From assembly GCA_963854835.1 (NCBI GenBank), contig OY978529.1, positions 48,293,821-48,357,820 of the forward strand: DNA of 64,000 nucleotides. Direction: 5' to 3'. Source of the stretch: Megamerina dolium. Lineage: Eukaryota > Arthropoda > Insecta > Diptera > Megamerinidae. The translations under genes were made by a program, and so were the position numbers. Every line of letters begins with the position of its first letter. Position 1 is the first letter of the stretch. Below, in pieces: positions 56,409-64,000 of the stretch. The notes under the pieces are model-generated. The model was not told where the DNA came from. It was given only the letters and a program-made list of their open reading frames with translations, and searched no databases.

Positions 56409-57194
56409 CTAACTACCAGAGTCTGCACTTCCGGAACGTTGTCTTGTCGTTTTGTTGATGCTGGAATTATTGCAGTCATTATTAACAACAATATTATTGG
56501 CAGCGCTAATGCTGCTATGGTTGATAGTTGTTAAATTCTTATTACACATTGTATCATTATTGCCTTCGTTACATGTAGAGGCAGACATTGTACTGAATTG
56601 AGCACATTTCTTACTGCTACTGCTGCTGCTGGTACCGCCAACTGACATTGTTGTTGCAGGTGGTGATGGTGTTAGAGTTGTTAGTCTTATGTGTTGTTGT
56701 TGTTGTTGTTGTTGTTGCTGGTCTGCCTGTTGTGGGCTGTTACCAATATGTCCTATTCTAGTCACTTCTGCTACTTGCGTTGCTACTTCTTCTGCGGTCG
56801 TCGTTAATGCTGGTGTGGTCACTTTCGTTACTGTTGTAGGGCTTGGTGATGTTGTTGTTGGTGCTACTGTTGCTGATGATGATGATACTGCTGTACCGCC
56901 ACTGCCCATTGTTGTACGTGCAACACTTGCTACTGCTGCTGCAGCCGATACTGTTCCACCACTACCACCAACAACAACACCACCACCACTACCACCACTA
57001 TTAACAGCTTGTAAAGCCAACATTTGTTGAGCCTGTGCAACACAGGCAACACATGGACACGGACCGCCCAATTTTTTCGCCAACATCGAGCGCAATTTCA
57101 AAGCTGGTCCCAATTTCATGCCCAACGAATTTACAAGATGATCCTCTGTGAGCAACGGCAAACCTGTACCATCAATGCATTGATCGCGAAAATG
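56409..57194 (-). CDS. SAM-domain protein, polyhomeotic/SAMD7-11 type, last coding exon (possible Samuel/CG31868 orthologue)
   Basis: Acceptor TCATTGCAG (minus strand) is followed by 261 codons to TAG. The exon opens in the middle of a SAM domain: HFRDQCIDGTGLPLLTEDHL, then VNSLGMKLGPALKLRSMLAKKLG, very close to the polyhomeotic/SCM/SAMD7-11 SAM class that polymerises and often acts in Polycomb-type repression. A Cys-rich CPCVACVAQAQQ follows, then Gly-, Ser- and Thr-rich low-complexity sequence, a poly-Gln run (9 Q) and a C-terminal TRQRSGSADSGS. The first half of the SAM domain must be in an upstream exon, not securely found here. The Samuel assignment rests on remembered location on Drosophila 2L and is uncertain. 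Convergent with dUTPase. Confidence 0.75.
   Translation of the reverse strand, partial: HFRDQCIDGTGLPLLTEDHLVNSLGMKLGPALKLRSMLAKKLGGPCPCVACVAQAQQMLALQAVNSGGSGGGVVVGGSGGTVSAAAAVASVARTTMGSGGTAVSSSSATVAPTTTSPSPTTVTKVTTPALTTTAEEVATQVAEVTRIGHIGNSPQQADQQQQQQQQQHIRLTTLTPSPPATTMSVGGTSSSSSSKKCAQFSTMSASTCNEGNNDTMCNKNLTTINHSSISAANNIVVNNDCNNSSINKTTRQRSGSADSGS
56694..56717. repeat. (TTG)n coding microsatellite (poly-Gln of SAM protein)
   Basis: Read on the minus strand as CAA codons giving nine Gln. Similar short runs around 57000 encode Gly and Ser stretches. Confidence 0.9.
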
Positions 57195-59689
57195 CTGCAA
57201 TGAGTTCAAGTGAGAAAATATCGATGCATTAGAAAGTGTGAAAGAGAGAGAGAGAGAGAGAGTATGATGCTTATAAGTGTAGATATTCTTGTTTACAATT
57301 ATCATTGTTATATTTGTCGTCGTTTCGCTTGGCTCTTTTTTATGGATTAGTCTTAGGGGCGTGATTGTAACAAATGGCTTGCACATAACCACACACACAG
57401 ATACACACACACACACACACACACACATATTGTTAGACAAATGATGCATTTCCTAACGAGGTGTTCATATTTGAGTTTATTAGGGCGGCTCAAATTGTTG
57501 GTAAAGTTAGAGAGTTTTCCAAAGTAGTGCATTGCCTCGATCAACTCAACAGCATTCAATTATATTCGAGATAAAAAAAAGGTGAAATTTATTCCCAGCA
57601 AATGATTGGAAATTATGCCACACACAGCAGTACTGCACAAGACAGAGAAACAAAACGTCCAAAAGGCCATCAAATCAATTCGAAAACAGCTACAGACATT
57701 ATTTCGATGAGGTAATCGACTTTTTTTCTGTATAATTTGTTTCCAAGGCATATTTAAATTTAAACTTTCTTCTTCATTTCATTGAACTTTTCGCTTAGAA
57801 TTATTCGTAATTTCATTTGAGCCACCTTAATATTCAAAAAATATACTACAGATAGGTGTGATGTTGGATACAATGCTAAATTAGTAACGGCAGCAAGGCA
57901 TCGCTCACTTCAGTAACAAATCGATATGCCAGAGATTTCTATTATAGATTGGTCTGATTGAATTTTCCACTAAAGTAAGCAATTCTGTATATAATAGTTA
58001 CTTACAGTCATGTCAAGAGATTAGAATTTAGAATTTAATTTCGTTGAAATTAACTAAAACTCATTGGAATATCAAGTGCTATAATTAAATTGTGCTGTAA
58101 AACGGAACAACAAGAGAGGAACTTTGCTCATTAAATCATTCAACTCATCAATGAACCAATGAATGGACAATCGAACAAATCAAATGATCGAAATAAATAT
58201 AAACATAAAAACACACACACATTTACCAGTGCATCTATATGTATATAAAATTCAGTTTCAAATCCGTCTTGGATCGTAACAACAAGATGATTATGCTTCC
58301 AATCTTACCATTTGCCATTTAAGTAGAATAAGGTAATTTCAGTAACGGCAGCCTGTTATTTAAATAGCCACCCAGCATTTGCATTAATGTTGTTGCCATT
58401 TGCAACTTCCTTTAATTTTCTTTCGTTTTGTTGTTGTTGTTGTTGTTTTGCTTTACCTTTTTCTTATTTCATTCAATGCCTTTGTACAGCATGGCAAGTA
58501 CTTACGAGTATATACTGATAGTATTGTATTGTAGTTGTAATGAAGGCACGCGCCTACAGGTTACAAAATCACGAACAACAATTGATCATGTTAAATGCTA
58601 GTAGTGAACGAACTAAACAAGCAAAAAAAAAATCGAAAAAGTGTGGGGGATAAATATGCGCAGTTATATACAGTTGCAGCTGGTAGCAACATCAGCGCCA
58701 TGCAATTGTGATTGAGTGAATATGTAGTACACTATACTCTATGAGTACATAGTAGAGTGTAGTGTATTCGCAAGCAATATTATGGAGAGTCAAACGATGT
58801 AGTGGAACAAGGAAAATATTGAATGTAATTTATGTTGGTACTTACATATTCATACAATGCGCAACACATTACGCCTGGAAGCTAGAAATTTATTAAATGT
58901 TCGATTGGTTCTGGTTTCAGTTGCTTGCCGATGGATCATGATGATCATCATCGCGTAGTAGTATGGATAGTACCTAACAATATGTACTTGTATGTATGTA
59001 TGTTGTATACAACAACAACAAACAGCTGATGGAATAGTTTAAGTGATGAAAATTACAATTTTACCTAACAAACTACATAGATATAAAGTAAAAATAAATA
59101 TATATTTCTCTTTCTTCTTCTTCTTCTTCTTCAATCATCGCTTTTCTGTGCAAAAAATTCAAAGTACGTATTATTTCATTGAAAATCAAACAAAGCAACA
59201 ACAACAACAACAACAAATAACAACGGTTTCCTTAATGATTTTAATGATTTTGTGCATTCATTGTTGTTGTTGTATTGCAATATGATTACCATATCTCCAC
59301 ATTCAGATGATTTTATATCTACAATTTATATTTATATTACAATTAACTTTTCATCAATTGCGAAAAAGAGGAAATGAATTCGGTACGGATTCAGCTGCCG
59401 GCCCAAACAATTACAAATTGAAGAATATACAAGAATGAACGATGGTTGTGGTGCTTTTCAAGTTGTGCAGTTTAATACAATTTAAGGGTACTCTTTGGGC
59501 CAATTTAATTTTTTTTTTTTTTTTGGAATATCCACAGCAGTCCATTTTGGGAAATTCGATAAGAGTACTCTTAAAAATTGCAATCAAAGGTTATAGTTTC
59601 TGTAAAATTTTATTGAGACAGATCAAAGACGAGGGATCACATATGGGTTAAGGAAAATGCGTAATGTTGTAATTATTTGTTGCACAAAT

Positions 59690-60100
59690 GAATGTTTTTT
59701 AAGAATTCAAAATCGAGCTAACACTGTACACTGGGAGTTGCCTGGACGTTGCAATAAAACTTCCCAATCAAGCTGTCGGAGTTTCTTGTGAGCTGCAGTA
59801 GATGTGTGTGTCACTTCCAATATCTCACTTGTTGGTCAGTTCCGGACGCTACTAGTGAAACGTTGAGATCCAAATTTAGTGTTTATAAATAGAGGAAGTA
59901 GCTCACAGCAGATAATTTCTTTCCAGCCTCCTCAAATGTACAACAAAACCTTTCTGGACTTGACTTTTAGTTTGGTCAACATTTCAGCAGCTTCTATTAT
60001 GATAATTTCCACACATTTATTATCGTATATGATCCATTTGTAATTAGCAAGCCACTATTCAGTCGTTTGCGTACCGTATGGTATGAGCGACATGAGATGC
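59690..60100 (-). pseudogene. Strongly decayed mariner transposase relic
   Basis: On the minus strand, short pieces recall the mariner core: a K.GFVVHLRRLERNYL stretch (like VLL.VWWDW.GI.YYEL), RPELTNK, and KLRQLDWEVLLQRP (like KL..LGWEVL.HPPYSP), in the expected order but with many stops. Only the order of the pieces supports the call. Confidence 0.4.
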
Positions 60101-60837
60101 ATGCAATGATTTGGACGCCGCAATCACTAGACTGCTATCCATTATAAAGGCCAGGCTCCGGGGAAAAATATTCAGAAATTTCAAGCAGTTCGGCGCTTTC
60201 ATTCAACGCCAATCGCGCACCTTCCACCGGACTACGTGAAAAATTTGAGCCAAAGTATGCCCAGCCATTGCGCCCGAATTATAGAGAATCAAGGAGAGTG
60301 AATGAAATATTAATATAGTAGTTGTGCATTATCCGTAACATTATGAAAACACATCAAACCGGGTATCATTTTTTCATTATTGTATTGTATTCCCGTCTAT
60401 TTTCGACCTTGAATCACACTATATACATCACTACAGTCTTCTAGCGAAAAAATAATTATGTACTTTCTTTCCCCTGCAACTTGTTAAATTAGATTCAGAA
60501 ACGTTTCTACGTTGAACAATTGAATGATTAACCTGTTTTGTATAAATTCTTAGATTTGACCTGACATTTGATATTTTCTAAAACCATTTCTATATGCACA
60601 TACCGATAGTATGATGCAATCGAAATAAATTATATATATAATAATAATAAAATAATAATAATAATAAAAGAATGACAAAACATTCGAACCGGTAGCAGAA
60701 CGTTCTCTTTTAAATATTTATTTATTTCCTTTTTGCTCATATCAATTAATTCCTAAGTAATACTCGCACTCGTAAATATCAGTAAAAAAAAATATGAATC
60801 TCATCAAAGACATCATAATGTGGATTTTGCTAATTTT

Positions 60838-60840
<3 letters not shown>

Positions 60841-60877
<37 letters not shown>
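60841..60877. repeat. (AC)n microsatellite
   Basis: About 18 uninterrupted AC units. Confidence 0.97.
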
Positions 60878-60879
<2 letters not shown>

Positions 60880-63800
60880 AAAAATGCATAAATAGAGTAA
60901 AATGTTAAGAAATATGAAGATAATATAGTATGTAAATGACAAAGGAATTGTGATTATGATTAATATTTGCTTTTGAACTTAAATTATACCACAAATTCGT
61001 TAATCTTTTGCTCATGGACTTCTAAAAAAAAAATTGTAATAATAGATATCATTCTGGCCCTCGTAAATCTTCAATTGACAAAATAAATATGCTTGTTGCT
61101 TCTCTCATTTATTAATTATACATTCATTCGGTCATTCATTTGATGTTAATATTTCTAGTAGGTAGTAGTTAGGTACCTACGTAGATATTATCATATGATC
61201 CATTATTATTGAATAAAATCGATCATTTTGGTTTATTTTATTAATGTTGTATGGTTTTTTCTTCTTCTTATTTTTCTTTAAATTTTTTGCTTATACATAC
61301 ATGATTTCATAACGGACAAAGTCAACGGCTAAAAATTGAAATCTGTTCAACTTTGACGCGCACATTCAATGAAATAAATTAACTACCCACAAATATTGCT
61401 TTGGAATTTTGCTAAACATTTTCGTTGTGTTGTTCTTATTATTGTTTTTCTTCTTCCTATTCTCTTTTAGTTTCTTTCTCTGTTTCACTATTTTGATATT
61501 GTTTATGCGATCATATTTTTTTGGAACTTCATGAATTTTGATTCTTTGAATATTTCTATTATGTATATTGATATTCATATCACACATAAATGAATGTAAA
61601 TGAGTAGAATTGATTAAAACAACGTGTATTTCACACAATAAATATAAAATAATCCTATTGTAAGTGTGGTCATTCTTAAATATTAATAACTTACTTACAA
61701 GGATGTGTTCATTCACCATATTCACCATATTCGTTTTATAAGCAACATTTACATTGTACATAAAATGTATATATACATACGTAATAAACATTGTATGAAT
61801 CTGATATTCTTTTCAGCTGTCATAAATAGAAACATATATATTTCAACATTTATGGGGTAGCGGTTTGTTTCAACAGTGTTGGCTATAAGTATTGAAAAAT
61901 ATAAGTTTCAAATATTATTACTACATTAACTAAAAAATAAATCATTTTAATATTCTAGAGTTAAACACAAATCAAGCAACACCTTTTTCGTTATAATATT
62001 CGCTCATTTTTGCAGTTCACCTTTGATCACAGTATTGCTGTCTGTACGTACACCTTTGACAATGAGTGGGTGCATGTTCCAATTCTATCTATTCTTTCTT
62101 TTTCATTAAATTACATGATTATAAATTGACATTGATCTGATTACTATGAACTGAGTACTAACTATATAGCAGTAGGTACCTAAGTAGTGTTTCATATTTA
62201 AATGTAAAATACTTCCCACACAATTGTGTAGAGTGTAGTGTAATGTAGTGTATGTACATATACAGATATGCGCAACAACAATGCTTGTCAAATGTTCACA
62301 CAGATCAATGATGATCGAATGAGAGCATCTTATTATAATTTGCTACAGTGTGGTTTGCAGTCAAAACAAAGAAAAAAAAAACAACGGCAACAATAACAAA
62401 AGGTCAGAAATTGTTATGCAATTTGAAAATGCATAAATTTCCGGTGTGATTTTCAAGTGCAGTGCAATACACACACGCACACACATCCATACAATGAAAG
62501 CATTATTAACAATATACGAAATGGAAAAATCATACAATCTTCTTTTGTTTCATTTCATCAATTTTTTTTTGTTTGCCCATCTCTTCATCTCTTATTTTAT
62601 TTTATTAGGTTTTTTTCCATCGCACTACTAGTCTGTTGCTTGAGAAGGCCACCACAATATACTTGGCATTTTTGTATTCATTGTTGAATGCAAAATACAA
62701 TCAACCTAAACAAGACACCAATAAAGTTGCCACCACAAAAATTCAATTGTTACGAGTGTAGGGTGATCGCTATGCGTGATCAGTTATTTGCTGTTTGCCT
62801 ACCTACCTACCTACTATGGATATACAAACTCATTTCTACAGGTGCGAATAAGAAAATAGCGACGTGCAACAAACCAAGTTGGCATTGTTTTTGGTTGATG
62901 ATGGTTGATCAAACATTTGAATAATTAAAATTAGAATTACATTCGAAATAAATTAACTTCAACGCATCTCCCATATTGCAGCGACCTGTCACAATCATGT
63001 CAACTGTCACTTGTAACGTCAATGTAATCAGATAAGACAGCTAAATAACGGAAATTGCCCTCATGACTTCTTGTTTTTCATTTTTAGTGTTCCAAAATGA
63101 AATATTTAACTCAGATTTTTAGCATAATATCTACATAAGAGTTATTTCATACAAAAAAGAGGGCCAAATTAAGTTGGATAATTCAAGAAAAAAATTTTGA
63201 ATATTACACATTTTTCGAAAATACAAAAATCGCCATGACATTCCATTAAATTTGCAAGAATATTGCTAAAATTTATATAGAAAATGGGAAAAATTGCAAA
63301 ATCGTGTAAAGTGCTGCAATGTTTATGTTCACCACAACTGTATACTCATATATAAAGTCTATTTATGCTTAGTTAAAAAAAAATAATAATAAAAAAAAAA
63401 GAAAAAACACTTAAGTCATTGAATTCGTTTGTTACATATGCCCGTCATCATGTTCATATGTACATATGTATATAATTTTCATATTTGCGGCGTTTGTTCA
63501 TCGTTTTGTTTATCTATGTAGTTAGTTGTTCATGTCTACATACACACATAACTAGCACATGGCACATGAGTAAGTATAATACTACTCTCGTGCCATTGCC
63601 ATGTACTCATATTGTGCGGTTAAGAAACGTGTTCTAAATTTTATGCAATAATTGACAGTGCAACAATAACAAAAACAAAAACAAAAAACAAAAAAGCAAC
63701 AGTATCTGCATTGAATGCCCATACAATAGTATGCTCGTTTGCACATTGTATTTACTATGATGAGCGTGTTCTATGCACCTACTAATAGCGTTAAAATTAT

Positions 63801-64000
63801 TGCAAAGTCATAACATTGAACCCTGCGTTTTATATAGCTAAAATAACTACACTATGTGTGTACATATTTATTATATGTACTATATAGTACTACATGCATG
63901 CTAAGTATATGCTGAATTATAGCCCACATAGTTTTTTGTAGTCAAACAGTTTATTGAATAAAATGACAGTGTACACACGCCTGCGCAATGCAAGATTAGA

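Larger units (their letters stand above)
57195..64000. other. Probable intron/upstream region of the SAM-domain gene
   Basis: No confident exon was found. It contains (GA)n at 57247-57261, (AC)n at 57402-57427 and 60841-60877, several (CAA)n and (TTG)n runs (58434-58446, 59195-59214), (CTAC)n at 62800-62815, an imperfect 39-bp inverted repeat at 58728-58766 and one mariner relic. The rest is AT-rich sequence with no recognised signal. Confidence 0.5.

Noticed and set aside
56689..57030. Plus-strand ORF beginning MCCCCCCCCC
   Set aside because: Antisense reading of the CAA/Gly-Ser low-complexity tail of the SAM-domain exon.
58846..58881. Possible 36-bp minus-strand microexon (LPGVMCCALYEY) that could supply the missing first half of the SAM domain
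   Set aside because: It has TAG/GTAAGT borders and an LPG motif, but spacing to IDG is three residues longer than in polyhomeotic and the acceptor is weak; likely chance.
61366..61791. 141-residue minus-strand ORF
   Set aside because: Asn/Lys/Ile-rich AT-driven composition, no domain and no conserved pattern recognised.

Overview
The window looks like tephritid fruit-fly (higher dipteran) nuclear DNA. It is AT-rich and carries long (TA)n microsatellites, and its four host genes are fly-like. They are a class I unconventional myosin (Myo31DF/Myo1D), an AlkB-homologue-6 dioxygenase, dUTPase and a polyhomeotic-type SAM-domain protein. From memory, the first three sit together near cytological 31D-E on Drosophila 2L, so this is probably conserved microsynteny. 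DD41D 'rosa'-type mariner relics, a group described from tephritids, point the same way. Species is not determinable from the sequence alone.

Layout. Bases 1-44847 (+ strand) are all but the first coding residues of Myo31DF: a 37-base 3' end of one exon, a 33-kb intron, then eight more exons (33055-44847). The giant intron is a transposon trap. It holds two almost identical Tc1-like elements in opposite orientation (1743-3393 broken; 26133-27784 with an intact 339-aa transposase), a full-length RTE-like LINE with an intact 992-aa ORF, a BEL/Pao-type LTR element with apparently identical LTRs but no pol, tRNA-derived SINEs, a TTAA-flanked MITE, a truncated R1-like LINE, a hAT scrap and two DD41D relics. 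The LTR element was inserted into the (TA)n tract bordering the LINE. The later introns hold two DD34D mariner relics, another DD41D relic and more SINEs.

Bases 47303-48178 (- strand) are a complete three-exon ALKBH6 gene, convergent with the myosin, whose first intron must use a GC donor. About 2.4 kb further, and divergent from it, is a single-exon dUTPase (50531-51346) with all five motifs and an unusual Lys/Glu/Thr-rich C-terminal tail. A 5'-truncated jockey-type LINE lies at 52505-53171. A second TTAA-flanked MITE (56084-56290) lies just beyond the stop of the SAM-domain gene, whose last coding exon is 56409-57194 on the - strand. The last 6.8 kb is probably intronic or upstream sequence of that gene and contains little beyond microsatellites and a decayed mariner.

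The host genes have unrelated housekeeping or morphogenetic roles (actin motor and left-right asymmetry; predicted nucleic-acid or RNA dioxygenase; dUTP hydrolysis; probable chromatin or SAM-polymer protein) and do not form a pathway. I found no clear new molecular system. The most notable items are the very young non-autonomous BEL element with a duplicated zinc-knuckle module, the inverted Tc1 pair inside one pre-mRNA, the GC-AG intron of ALKBH6, and the small TTAA MITE and SINE families.
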